Of a stretch of 64,000 nt of DNA, positions 12,201-19,982 are shown piece after piece. Source of the stretch: Polaribacter sp. SA4-12 (GTDB lineage: Bacteria; Bacteroidota; Bacteroidia; Flavobacteriales; Flavobacteriaceae); contig NZ_CP019334.1 in NCBI RefSeq assembly GCF_002163675.1, positions 878,001 through 942,000 on the forward strand, in the 5' to 3' direction. Made by a program: the position numbers and the translations under genes. Below the pieces are notes generated by a model. It did no database searches and was not told where the DNA came from. It saw only the letters and a list, made by a program, of their open reading frames with translations. How positions within the stretch are numbered: the first letter of the stretch is position 1; every line of letters starts with the position of its first letter.

Positions 12201-12300
12201 TAGAACTTCCGCTACCAACTTGTGTTGTTTGAGAAAATACTACCAAAGAAAAAGTTAGTGCAATAAATGATAAAAAAGCTTTTCTAAAAGTTTTATACAT
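9214..12300 (-). CDS. T9SS-secreted protein with four tandem putative glycan-binding modules
   Basis: A 1028-residue exported protein: signal peptide ending near VFSQ, four ~150-residue beta-sandwich modules, and a T9SS C-terminal sorting domain (AFPNPSQNSW to MKLVKK). Each module starts near APTPPxR and contains DVISIFSDxY, NYNPDWQQ, FNYQGIEFN, MEFLHLDIWT and IYVDNIYFYK. Modules of this type are common on secreted flavobacterial laminarin-degrading enzymes, so glycan binding is likely, but no catalytic domain is present. The first three modules are each followed by a cadherin-like/Ig-like linker (GKDATLSTLEVD to a TYxxSFxIG end). Like the GH81 neighbour, the mature protein begins with the motif QTTQVGS. 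It may help hold laminarin at the surface for the hydrolase; that role is inferred from context. Confidence 0.8.
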   Translation of the reverse strand: MYKTFRKAFLSFIALTFSLVVFSQTTQVGSGSSIISNPITDAPSPPARETLDVISVFSDSYNNITGVNYNPNWQQSGLASANVDFQPSGPENEVLAYTNFNYQGIEFNSEQDLTSMEFLHLDIWTVDGVTPTITVISSGTEIPHTITNGDDTWQSIDIPVEGITGDITKAIQLKFAGGNGSSHAIYVDNIYFYKSPTATGKDATLSTLEVDGNSVIGFTPNKSSYSIELLGGTTQVPQVTLATTSDTSASRVITQASSIPGEASILVTSKDGSTTKAYTLSYYIGAPNVNAPTPPVRETLDVISIFSDAYDNISGANYNPDWQQTGFVSANAGFQPNGSGNAVLAYPNFNYQGIEFNSIQDISAMEFLHLDIWTVNGVIPTVSVISSGTAIPHTITNGDGAWQSIEISVAGITGDFTKAIQLMFNGGNGSSTAIYVDNIYFYKKPTASGKDATLSTLKVDANTVAGFSPNSASYLMPLPGGTTVVPQITLATTSDASASKVITQATTIPGDATVLVTAQDGTTKKTYKVSFFIGPPNVNAPTPPSRNSLDVISIFSDTYNNISGANYNPDWQQSGFGSANPAFQPTGFGNAVLAYPNFSYQGIEFNSVQDISAMEFLHLDIWTVKGVLPTISVISSGTAIPKTIPNGDGQWQSIDIPVAGITGDITRAIQLMFNGGNGSPGAIYVDNIYFYKSPVIAGKDATLNVLEVDGTSVVEFTPNSESYLMALPGGTTIVPQITMATTTDALASRVITQATSIPGEASIVVTSQDGSIIKTYTVSFYIGAPNVNAPTPTVRVNSDVISIFSDAYNNIIGANYNPDWQQSGLSSADTEYQPTSSGNAVLAYTNFSYQGIEFNSVQNLTSMEFLHLDIWTVNGVIPSIAVLSSGTEIPHAIPNGDGIWQSIDIPVAGITADITKVIHLKFIGGNGFSNDIYVDNIYFWKAASLGTNDVEVLTFKAFPNPSQNSWTIKTDNVNINSIKVFDLQGKNVFSSIPNTNITVIDGSNLKVGFYFAQIKTASGVKIMKLVKK
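9480..12170 (-). repeat. Tandem in-frame repeats of about 747 bp
   Basis: Corresponding points of the four units fall near 12150, 11398, 10651 and 9903, a period of about 747-748 bp (about 249 codons). Units 1-3 encode a binding-type module plus linker domain; unit 4 has the module only and runs into the sorting domain. Near-identical nucleotide stretches suggest recent duplication. Confidence 0.85.
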
Positions 12301-12461
12301 AATACCAGATTTTTTTTTATAAATCTAAGATTACATTCTTTTTAAAACATTAAAAAAAACGCACAATAAACAATACAGAATTATCAATTTATCATTTAAA
12401 CACACAAAACACCTATACAAAAACCATACTAATTAAATTACTTGATCCTATTTACAAAAAA

Positions 12462-12490
12462 AAACCGTTTAGAAAATTTCTAAACGGTTT
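12462..12490 (-). terminator. Terminator after folE
   Basis: Perfect 14-bp arms AAACCGTTTAGAAA / TTTCTAAACGGTTT around one base. Read on the minus strand it ends in a long T-run, so it terminates folE. The stem core is the same as in the secA terminator 8.1 kb away. Confidence 0.85.
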
Positions 12491-12527
12491 TAAGTTTTTA
12501 TAATAAAATTCTGAATCTAGTTCAGAA

Positions 12528-13217
12528 CTAATCGAAATCAGTATTCATTTTTAGATAATCTAAAAACTCTCTTTTAGTTTCTTTTTCTTTAAATTTACCA
12601 CCAAACTCTGCAGTAACAGTAGAGCTTTCAATATCTTTAATTCCTCTAGAATTTACACATAAATGTTTTGCATCGATAACACAAGCAACATCTTGTACGC
12701 CTAAAGCTTCTTGCATTGCTTGTACAACTTGCATTGTTAAACGCTCTTGAACTTGAGGCCTTTTTGCAAAATACTCAACAATACGATTCATTTTAGAAAG
12801 TCCGATTACTTTTCCGTCAGAAATATAAGCAACGTGTGCTCTACCAATTATTGGTAATAAATGATGCTCGCAAGTAGAATATACAACGATATTCTTCTCT
12901 ACCAACATTTCACCATAATTGTAATTATTATCAAACGTAGATGCTTTTGGCATGTTTTTAGGGTTTAATCCCATAAACAACTCATTTACAAAAGCTTTAG
13001 CAACTCTTTTAGGAGTTCCTTGTAAACTATCGTCTGTTAAATCCATTCCTAAAGTGGTTAAAATATCTTTAACACTTTCCTGGATTCTTTCAATTTTTAC
13101 TTCGTCAGAAATATCAAAAGCATCTGCTCTTAATGGAGTTTTGGCTGATGTACCAACGTGATTCTCTCCTATTTCTTCACTTCTTTCGTCATTCATTTTG
13201 CTGCTCAATTCAAACAT
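12528..13217 (-). CDS. folE: GTP cyclohydrolase I
   Basis: Converts GTP to 7,8-dihydroneopterin triphosphate, the first step of tetrahydrofolate (and pterin) synthesis, in the cytoplasm. All zinc ligands are visible: C116 and the adjacent histidines in STCEHHLLPIIG, and H185/C187 in DAKHLCVNSRG, where C187 completes the site. The length of 229 residues is normal. The first ~35 residues are a variable extension and an internal ATG at codon 8 could also be used. Single gene, ended by the palindromic terminator downstream. Confidence 0.97.
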   Translation of the reverse strand: MFELSSKMNDERSEEIGENHVGTSAKTPLRADAFDISDEVKIERIQESVKDILTTLGMDLTDDSLQGTPKRVAKAFVNELFMGLNPKNMPKASTFDNNYNYGEMLVEKNIVVYSTCEHHLLPIIGRAHVAYISDGKVIGLSKMNRIVEYFAKRPQVQERLTMQVVQAMQEALGVQDVACVIDAKHLCVNSRGIKDIESSTVTAEFGGKFKEKETKREFLDYLKMNTDFD

Positions 13218-13306
13218 TTCAATCTATATATTAAAGTGCAAATTTACGTGTTTGCAACGTATTATTATAATATATCAATAAATTAAACTTATAAAGTTAT
13301 AATTTA

Positions 13307-14674
13307 TTATGAATTTAATTTATTTACTAATTCTATTAATGAACAATCTGTTTGCTCACTAGAAATCATATTTTTTAACGTAAAAACATCGTTTTCAACT
13401 TTAGAAACCACAAACTCTATTTCTCTAGAAGAAACATACTTCCATTGTCGTTTTTGTTGCTTATTACTTGCACCTAAATCAGGATAAAATTCTGATTTAA
13501 CATTATTTTCTCTTAAAGTTTTAATTGCTTTCATTTTTGCAACATCTGTAGTTGCATCAAAGTTTAAGAAAATAACTTTCGGTTTTGGCAAATCAACAGC
13601 TTTAAACAACCCTAATTCTTCTAAAACTAAGTAAATTCTATCCAATCCAAAAGAGATACCAACTCCAGAAACATCTTTTAAACCAAAGATTCCTGTTAAG
13701 TCGTCATATCTTCCACCACCACCAATAGAACCCATTTTTACACCTTCTGGTGCAGAAACTTCAAAAATAGCACCTGTGTAATAATTTAATCCTCTTGCTA
13801 AAGTTACATCTACTTCTAAAGCCGCAGTTTCTAAACCTAATTCTTCAACCGAATTAATAACAAAACGTAACTCCTCTACTCCACTTGTTCCTTCTTCAGA
13901 AGTCGATAACATACTTTCTAAAGAAGCTAACTTATCTGTATTAGAACCTGTAAAATCGAACAAAGGTTGTACTTTTTCAATGGCATCTTCAGTAATTCCT
14001 TTAACTAACATTTCTTTTACAACACCTTCTTTACCAATTTTATCTAATTTGTCTAAAGCGACTGTAAAATCGATTAATTTATCTTGTGCGCCAATAACTT
14101 CTGCAATTCCAGATAATATTTTTCTGTTATTTATTTTGATAGTTGTTCCTGCTAAACCTAACTTGTTAAAAACAGTATCATACAACTGAACAAACTCAAC
14201 TTCTTGCCATAAAGACTTACTTCCTACAACATCTGCATCACATTGAAAAAATTCTCTAAAACGCCCTTTTTGCGGTCTATCTGCTCTCCAAACTGGTTGT
14301 ACTTGATATCTTTTAAAAGGAAATGTAATTTCATTTTGATGTTGTACAACGTATCTTGCAAAAGGCACTGTAAGATCATATCTTAAAGCTTTTTCTGATA
14401 TTTGAGAAGTAACTTTTAAACTGTTCTTTTCTGATAAAAGCTGATCATCTGCTTTCTTTAAAAAGTCTCCAGAATTTAAAATTTTAAAAATCAATCGATC
14501 TCCTTCTTCACCGTATTTCCCCATTAAGGTTGATGAATTTTCAAAACTTGGAGTTTCAATTGGTTGAAAACCAAATGTTTCAAAACTAGTTTTAATCGTA
14601 TTCATTATATAGGTACGATTTGCTACTTCTGTTGGCGAAAAATCTCTTGTTCCTTTTGGGATGCTTGGTTTCAT
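13307..14674 (-). CDS. hisS: Histidyl-tRNA synthetase
   Basis: Class II aminoacyl-tRNA synthetase charging tRNA-His, 455 residues. The N-terminus (KGTRDFSP) is typical of HisRS. Motif 2 is seen as FREFFQCDADVVG, the histidine-specific block as RGLNYYTGAIFEV, and motif 3 as the GGGGRYDDL / SFGLDRIY region. The C-terminal anticodon-binding domain begins near residue 365. It sits between folE and the YihY-family gene on the same strand, with 89-bp and 166-bp gaps, so it may have its own promoter. Confidence 0.98.
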   Translation of the reverse strand: MKPSIPKGTRDFSPTEVANRTYIMNTIKTSFETFGFQPIETPSFENSSTLMGKYGEEGDRLIFKILNSGDFLKKADDQLLSEKNSLKVTSQISEKALRYDLTVPFARYVVQHQNEITFPFKRYQVQPVWRADRPQKGRFREFFQCDADVVGSKSLWQEVEFVQLYDTVFNKLGLAGTTIKINNRKILSGIAEVIGAQDKLIDFTVALDKLDKIGKEGVVKEMLVKGITEDAIEKVQPLFDFTGSNTDKLASLESMLSTSEEGTSGVEELRFVINSVEELGLETAALEVDVTLARGLNYYTGAIFEVSAPEGVKMGSIGGGGRYDDLTGIFGLKDVSGVGISFGLDRIYLVLEELGLFKAVDLPKPKVIFLNFDATTDVAKMKAIKTLRENNVKSEFYPDLGASNKQQKRQWKYVSSREIEFVVSKVENDVFTLKNMISSEQTDCSLIELVNKLNS

Positions 14675-14840
14675 ATATTTAATTATAAATTATGAATTTT
14701 AAATTATGAGTTATCTTACTCAAAATCAAAAATCAGTAATCTTTTATACATTCGTTTTTTATAGCTCGAATTTAATTTTTCACAAGAGTGAAAAACCTAA
14801 TCCAACTTCGTTGGCAAATATCGTTAAAAACTTATAAATG

Positions 14841-15779
14841 TTATAAAGTTGAATCAATTTTATTTCTTTGTCTTAATACGTGTAAAGAAGCATTTAATTC
14901 AAATCCTAAAAGCAGAATAATTGCGTTTAACCAAACAAATAACATCAATATTAAAAGCGTACCAATAGAACCATATAATTGATTGTATTGTGCAAATTTT
15001 ACAACGTAAATTCCGAATAAATAAAAAGTAAACAAAGAAACTATAGTTGTTAAAAGTGCGCCTGCAGAAAAGAATCTTGTTTCTTTTCCTTGTTTTGTTC
15101 CATATCTAAAAAGTAGTGAGACAATAGTAAAAATCATGACTAGAAAAACGACATTTTTTCCTAAAAGGAATAAATTTAAATCGCTAGTATTTAACCAACC
15201 TTGTTCATCTATTTTAGACAGTGCTACTTGATATAAAATAAGCGTAGTAATGGTTACTATTAAGAAAAAAGACATTAATAAAGAAACTCCTAATGACACA
15301 AAATAAGATTTAAAAACATTTCTAACATCAGTAATGTGATACGAATATTCAAAACCACCAAAAATTGCATTCACACCATTTGTCATTAAAAATATGGACA
15401 ATAAAAAACCAAACGAAAGCAAACCTCCATATTGATTATTAATAATATCTCCCAAAACTGTATTTACAGCCTCAAAGGTTTGTGGTGGTAAAATTTCTTT
15501 GATAAAAGAAAACAAACCATCTTGAAAGCCTTCTATTGGAATGTATGGAATTAAGGTTAAAATGAAAAGCATAAAAGGAAAAACTGCCATAAAAAAACTA
15601 AAAGCAATTCCTCCTGCTCTTGTTGTTAAAGCTCCTTCAACAATACCAATAATGTACATTTCTAATACATCATATAAAGACATACCTTCTAAACCTGGAA
15701 CTTTTATTTTCTTCCCAAATCTTACCAAAATATTCACAACTGGTATTTTCTCTAATTTATCTTCTATTTCTTTACTCAT
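14841..15779 (-). CDS. YihY/BrkB family inner-membrane protein
   Basis: A 312-residue polytopic membrane protein of the YihY/virulence factor BrkB family. About six hydrophobic segments follow a cytoplasmic N-terminus; the family pattern is visible in TTRAGGIAFSFFMAVFPFMLF and the later GALLTTIVSLFTFYLFGIYV segment. The former annotation as RNase BN is not supported for this family, and the molecular function is unknown. It lies 41 bp downstream of the pentapeptide-repeat gene and may be cotranscribed with it. Confidence 0.9.
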   Translation of the reverse strand: MSKEIEDKLEKIPVVNILVRFGKKIKVPGLEGMSLYDVLEMYIIGIVEGALTTRAGGIAFSFFMAVFPFMLFILTLIPYIPIEGFQDGLFSFIKEILPPQTFEAVNTVLGDIINNQYGGLLSFGFLLSIFLMTNGVNAIFGGFEYSYHITDVRNVFKSYFVSLGVSLLMSFFLIVTITTLILYQVALSKIDEQGWLNTSDLNLFLLGKNVVFLVMIFTIVSLLFRYGTKQGKETRFFSAGALLTTIVSLFTFYLFGIYVVKFAQYNQLYGSIGTLLILMLFVWLNAIILLLGFELNASLHVLRQRNKIDSTL

Positions 15780-15820
15780 AAGCCCCTTTGTCTTTCAGAC
15801 ATTTCCCCGAAGGGAAAAAC

Positions 15821-16390
15821 TTACTCGATAATGATTTTATATTCTGATAAAAGTCCAATAATATTATCTTTACTAAACTTTGCTCCTTTTAACTTGCTTT
15901 CTTCAGGATTAATATTAAAATTAAACGCTGTTCTAAAATCTGATTTCTCAAGATTTGTTCTACCAAAAACAGCTAATTTTAAATCACAATTATCAAAAAC
16001 CGAACTTGTTAAAATCGCTTCTGTAAAATCTACTTCCTGTAAATTACAGTTTATAAATTTTGTATTCGGAATTTTTAATTGATAAAAAGACGAAAAATTT
16101 AATTGACAATCTTTAAATGTAAACTGCAATAAAAAAGGATCACATTCATTGAACTTCACTCCTATCATTTTACAATTGATAAAATTCACATCTTTAAATG
16201 CAGTATCTTTTACAATTGTATTGCTAAAGTTACATTCAATAAACTCACATTCTACAAACTGAATGTTTGATGCGTGAATTCCTTCGAAATTACAATTTAC
16301 AAATGTACAATTCTCATATTCTCCTTTCTTAATTTTCGTTTTACTGAAATCAATTTTAGAATATTCTTCACTGTCAAAATAATCATCCAT
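15821..16390 (-). CDS. Pentapeptide repeat protein
   Basis: A 189-residue protein made almost entirely of pentapeptide repeats (A/C-D/N-L/F-X-X pattern, for example NCTFVNCNFEG and KFINCNLQEVDF), predicted to form a right-handed quadrilateral beta-helix. No signal peptide. Qnr/McbG proteins of this fold protect DNA gyrase, but the fold is used widely and no specific role can be assigned. Its start codon abuts the stop codon of the M3 peptidase gene, so the two are very probably cotranscribed. Confidence 0.88.
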   Translation of the reverse strand: MDDYFDSEEYSKIDFSKTKIKKGEYENCTFVNCNFEGIHASNIQFVECEFIECNFSNTIVKDTAFKDVNFINCKMIGVKFNECDPFLLQFTFKDCQLNFSSFYQLKIPNTKFINCNLQEVDFTEAILTSSVFDNCDLKLAVFGRTNLEKSDFRTAFNFNINPEESKLKGAKFSKDNIIGLLSEYKIIIE

Positions 16391-18493
16391 TTATTTTAAT
16401 CCTCTCGCTTTTAACATTGGTGCTGCTTCTGGATTTCTACCTGCAAAGGTTTTATACATTTCTGCATAATCCATTGTATTTCCTTTTGATAAAACTTGTT
16501 CACGGAATTTTTGTCCGTTTTCACGAGTTAATAATCCATTGTCTTTAAACCAGTCATACGCATCATGACTTAACATTTCTGTCCATAAATATGAGTAATA
16601 ACCTGCTGCATATCCACCACTAAAAATGTGTGCAAAATAAGTTGAACGATATCTTGGTGGAATTTCATCAACATTTAATTTCATACTTTTTAAAGCTCCT
16701 GCTTCAAATTTAGCTACATCTTCAATTTTTTCATCGGCAGAAATTGTGTGCCATTTCATATCTAAGCTAGAAGAACATAAGTTTTCAATCATAGAATATC
16801 CTTGATTAAAAGTACCTGCATCTTTAATTTTCTTCAATAATTCAGCAGGAATTACTTTTCCTGTTTTATAATGTAAAGCGTAGTTTTTTAATATTTCTGG
16901 ATGTGTAGACCAGTTCTCGTTAAACTGTGATGGAAATTCTACAAAATCTCTCGCTGTACTTGTTCCTGAAATTGAAGCATATTTTTGATTTCCGAAAAAA
17001 CCATGCAATGCATGACCAAATTCGTGAAACATTGTTTCAACTCCATCAAAACTGATTAATGCTGGTTCTCCTGCTGCTGGTTTTGGCGAGTTACAAACAT
17101 TATAAATTACAGGTTTTTGGTTACGTAATTTAGATTGTTTTACAAAACTACTCATCCACGCACCGCCACGTTTGCTGTCTCTTGCAAAGAAATCACCAAA
17201 GTACAATCCTAATTTACTTCCATCTTCTTCAAACAATTCATAAACAACTACGTCAGGATGATACGTTGGAATGTCTGTACGTTTTTTAAAAGTAATTCCG
17301 TATAACTTTGTCGCTGCATAAAAAACTCCTTTTTCTAAAACATTCGTTATTTCAAAATACTGCTTTACTTCATCTTCATCTAAATTATATTTAGATTTAC
17401 GAACTTTTTCTGCGTAATGATTCCAATCGTATGGCGATAATTTAAAGTCTTTTCCTTCCTTTTTAATTTCTGCCTGAATTTCTTTTACTTCAGATGCTGC
17501 TTTTTCTAAAGAACCAGGAATTAAGTTTTTAAACATGTTAAAAACTTTATCTGGTGTTGCAGCCATTGTTCCTTGTAAACTCCAACTTGCATAATTATCA
17601 AAACCTAAAATCTGTGCTTTTTCAGCACGTAACAAAACCATTTTCTTAACTAAATCACTAGTATTGTATTCTCCAGCATCAGCTCTATGTATTGATTTCT
17701 CGAATAATTGTTTTCTAATTTCTCTATTTTCTAAAGTTTGTAAAGAAGGTTGTTGCGTTGTATTTATTAACTGAATTTCATACTTCCCATCTTTTTCTAA
17801 AGACTTAATTTTTTCTTCAGAAAAACCTTTTAACTGAGTTTTATCAGAAACTACAATTCCGCCTTTTTTACTTGCGTCTAATAATTTCTTTCCAAAATCA
17901 TTTGACAAACTAGCTATTTCAGAATTTATTTCTTTTAACTTTTCCTTTTTCTCTTCGGATAAATTTGCACCTGCTTTAGAGAAGTTTTTAAAATACTCTT
18001 TTACTAAGTGATTTGATTCAGCATCTAAATTAGCTTCAGACAAATTATTATAAACCGTTTTAATTTTTCCAAACAACTTTGTGTTCAATAAAATCTCATC
18101 ACTGTGTTTAGAAAATTTCGGAGCTAATTCTGTTTGATTCGCTTTTATAGTATCATTTGTATGTGCACCAGCAAGACCGTAAAAAACAGAAGTTACATCA
18201 TCTAAAACCTTACTACTTTCTTCTAAAGCTAAAATGGTATTTTTAAAAGTTGGCGCTTCTTTATTTGATGTGATTTTTGCAATTGCTTCATTTTGTAATT
18301 TCATACCTTCTAAAATTGCAGGTAAAAAATGAGCTGTTTTTATTTTAGTAAAATCTGGAGTACCATACTCCAACGTGCTTTTAGTTAATAAAGGATTTTT
18401 AGAAATATCCATCATATTTTCTTTTTTTGCTTCTTTAGTATCGCAAGAAATTACAAATACTAATGCGGCTACTATTATTATATATTTTTTCAT
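16391..18493 (-). CDS. M3 family metallopeptidase, lipoprotein (Dcp-like peptidyl-dipeptidase)
   Basis: A 700-residue zinc peptidase of the M3 (thimet oligopeptidase / peptidyl-dipeptidase Dcp) family. The N-terminus is a lipoprotein signal with lipobox VISC (C17), placing it in the envelope, probably the periplasm. The zinc motif is FHEFGHALHG at about residues 488-497, with the downstream glutamate helix and the DxxxxFxxNGLL region near the C-terminus, as in Dcp. Likely role: degradation of short peptides from protein turnover or uptake. It is the first gene of a run with the pentapeptide-repeat gene, 18 bp after nadC, so nadC and this gene may share a transcript. Confidence 0.94.
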   Translation of the reverse strand: MKKYIIIVAALVFVISCDTKEAKKENMMDISKNPLLTKSTLEYGTPDFTKIKTAHFLPAILEGMKLQNEAIAKITSNKEAPTFKNTILALEESSKVLDDVTSVFYGLAGAHTNDTIKANQTELAPKFSKHSDEILLNTKLFGKIKTVYNNLSEANLDAESNHLVKEYFKNFSKAGANLSEEKKEKLKEINSEIASLSNDFGKKLLDASKKGGIVVSDKTQLKGFSEEKIKSLEKDGKYEIQLINTTQQPSLQTLENREIRKQLFEKSIHRADAGEYNTSDLVKKMVLLRAEKAQILGFDNYASWSLQGTMAATPDKVFNMFKNLIPGSLEKAASEVKEIQAEIKKEGKDFKLSPYDWNHYAEKVRKSKYNLDEDEVKQYFEITNVLEKGVFYAATKLYGITFKKRTDIPTYHPDVVVYELFEEDGSKLGLYFGDFFARDSKRGGAWMSSFVKQSKLRNQKPVIYNVCNSPKPAAGEPALISFDGVETMFHEFGHALHGFFGNQKYASISGTSTARDFVEFPSQFNENWSTHPEILKNYALHYKTGKVIPAELLKKIKDAGTFNQGYSMIENLCSSSLDMKWHTISADEKIEDVAKFEAGALKSMKLNVDEIPPRYRSTYFAHIFSGGYAAGYYSYLWTEMLSHDAYDWFKDNGLLTRENGQKFREQVLSKGNTMDYAEMYKTFAGRNPEAAPMLKARGLK

Positions 18494-18511
18494 TATTTAT
18501 GTTGAATTAAA

Positions 18512-19372
18512 TTAATCAATCGCTTTTAAACTCAAATCTAAATTATAAACAGAATGCGTTAATGCGCCAGAAGAAATAAAATCTACTCCACAATCTGCAT
18601 ATTTTCTAATAGTATCTTCATTAATTCCACCAGAAGACTCTGTTAAACAAGTATCACCAATTAAAGCAACTGCTTTTCTAGTATCTTCATAATTAAAGTT
18701 GTCAATTAGAATTCTATAAACACCTTCGTTAGACAAAATTTCTTTAATTTCCTCTAAACTTCTCGCTTCTACAATAATCTTAATATCTAACTTTTTGTCA
18801 GCTAAATATTTCTTCGTTTTTGTAATTGCAGCTGTAATTCCGCCAGCAAAATCTATATGATTGTCTTTAATCATTACCATATCGTACAACGCAAAACGGT
18901 GGTTTTCTCCTCCTCCAATTTTTACAGCCCATTTTTCTAAAGCTCTAATTCCTGGAGTTGTTTTTCTTGTATCTAATACTTTTGTTTTTGTTCCTTTTAA
19001 TAAATCAGCAAAAAAAGCTGTTTTAGTTGCAATTGCAGACATTCTTTGCATTGCATTTAAAACCAAACGTTCTGCCATTAAAATAGATTGAGATTTTCCT
19101 GAAACATGAAAAACGATATCTCCATATTTTACTTTTTCTCCATCATTTATAAATGTTTCTACTTGTAAATCTTTATCTACGTAAGAAAAAACTTGTTTTG
19201 CAAACTCAACTCCTGCTATAATTCCATCATCTTTCACTAACAATTTTGCTTTCCCTATTGCATCTTCAGGAATACAAGAAAGTGAGGTATGATCTCCATC
19301 TCCAATATCTTCTCTGATGGCATTTTTTATAATAAGTTCTAGTTCTTTTTCAAATTGTTCTTTTGATATCAT
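18512..19372 (-). CDS. nadC: Nicotinate-nucleotide pyrophosphorylase (carboxylating)
   Basis: Quinolinate phosphoribosyltransferase: quinolinate + PRPP to nicotinate mononucleotide + CO2 + PPi, in de novo NAD synthesis. The 286 residues cover the whole family. Visible motifs are the ATKTAFFA helix, DTRKTTPGIRALEKWAV, and GGGENHRFALYDMVMIKDNH, which together hold the substrate-binding arginines, lysine and histidine. It is transcribed divergently from rlmH; the 108-bp gap contains a perfect inverted repeat. No other NAD genes are adjacent. Confidence 0.97.
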   Translation of the reverse strand: MISKEQFEKELELIIKNAIREDIGDGDHTSLSCIPEDAIGKAKLLVKDDGIIAGVEFAKQVFSYVDKDLQVETFINDGEKVKYGDIVFHVSGKSQSILMAERLVLNAMQRMSAIATKTAFFADLLKGTKTKVLDTRKTTPGIRALEKWAVKIGGGENHRFALYDMVMIKDNHIDFAGGITAAITKTKKYLADKKLDIKIIVEARSLEEIKEILSNEGVYRILIDNFNYEDTRKAVALIGDTCLTESSGGINEDTIRKYADCGVDFISSGALTHSVYNLDLSLKAID

Positions 19373-19414
19373 ATTTCTTGTTTATTCTGATGTAAAAATA
19401 ACAATTTAATTATG

Positions 19415-19473
19415 AATTACGAATTATCAATTACGCTAATTAATTCATAATTATACATTGATAATTCGTAATT
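19415..19473. repeat. Inverted repeat in the nadC-rlmH divergent region
   Basis: Two perfect 17-nt arms (19415-19431 and 19457-19473, arm AATTACGAATTATCAAT) are separated by 25 nt. The right arm overlaps the rlmH -7 box. The element may be an intergenic repeat or an operator. Confidence 0.7.
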
Positions 19474-19476
19474 TTG
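19469..19476 (+). promoter_or_regulatory. Predicted -7 box of rlmH
   Basis: TAATTTTG matches TAnnTTTG and ends only 4 nt before the rlmH ATG at 19481, which would place the transcript start at or beside the start codon (leaderless or nearly so). No clear -33 element was found. Confidence 0.45.
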
Positions 19477-19480
19477 AACT

Positions 19481-19954
19481 ATGAAAATTAAATTACTCGC
19501 TATTGGTAAAACTGATAATAAAAACTTGATTCAGTTAATTGATGAATATCAAAACCGATTAAAACATTATATAAAGTTCGAATTAGAAATTATTCCTGAT
19601 ATTAAAAATGTTAAGAATTTAAGTGAAGTTCAGCAAAAAGAAAAAGAAGGCGATTTAATTTTATCCAAACTACAAAACACAGATCAATTGGTTTTGTTAG
19701 ATGATAAAGGAAAACACTTTACTTCTATTGAATTTTCTCAGTATTTACAAAAGAAAATGAATTCTGGAATTAAACAACTTGTTTTGGTTATTGGAGGACC
19801 TTATGGCTTTTCTGATGCTGTTTATAAAAAATCTATTGGAAAAATATCATTATCTAAAATGACATTTTCCCATCAAATGATTCGTTTATTTATTGTTGAA
19901 CAATTATACAGAGGTTTTACTATTTTAAAGAATGAACCTTATCATCATGAGTAA
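19481..19954 (+). CDS. rlmH: 23S rRNA (pseudouridine-1915-N3)-methyltransferase RlmH
   Basis: SPOUT-class methyltransferase that modifies pseudouridine 1915 in helix 69 of 23S rRNA on assembled ribosomes. The length of 157 residues is standard. The cofactor loop VIGGPYGFS and the C-terminal knot (FSHQMIRLFIVEQLYRG, ending in PYHHE) are clear. Single gene, convergent with the flavoprotein gene that follows. Its start codon lies unusually close to the predicted -7 box. Confidence 0.97.
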   Translation: MKIKLLAIGKTDNKNLIQLIDEYQNRLKHYIKFELEIIPDIKNVKNLSEVQQKEKEGDLILSKLQNTDQLVLLDDKGKHFTSIEFSQYLQKKMNSGIKQLVLVIGGPYGFSDAVYKKSIGKISLSKMTFSHQMIRLFIVEQLYRGFTILKNEPYHHE

Positions 19955-19982
19955 TTATTTTAAATAAATAAACTTATACAAA

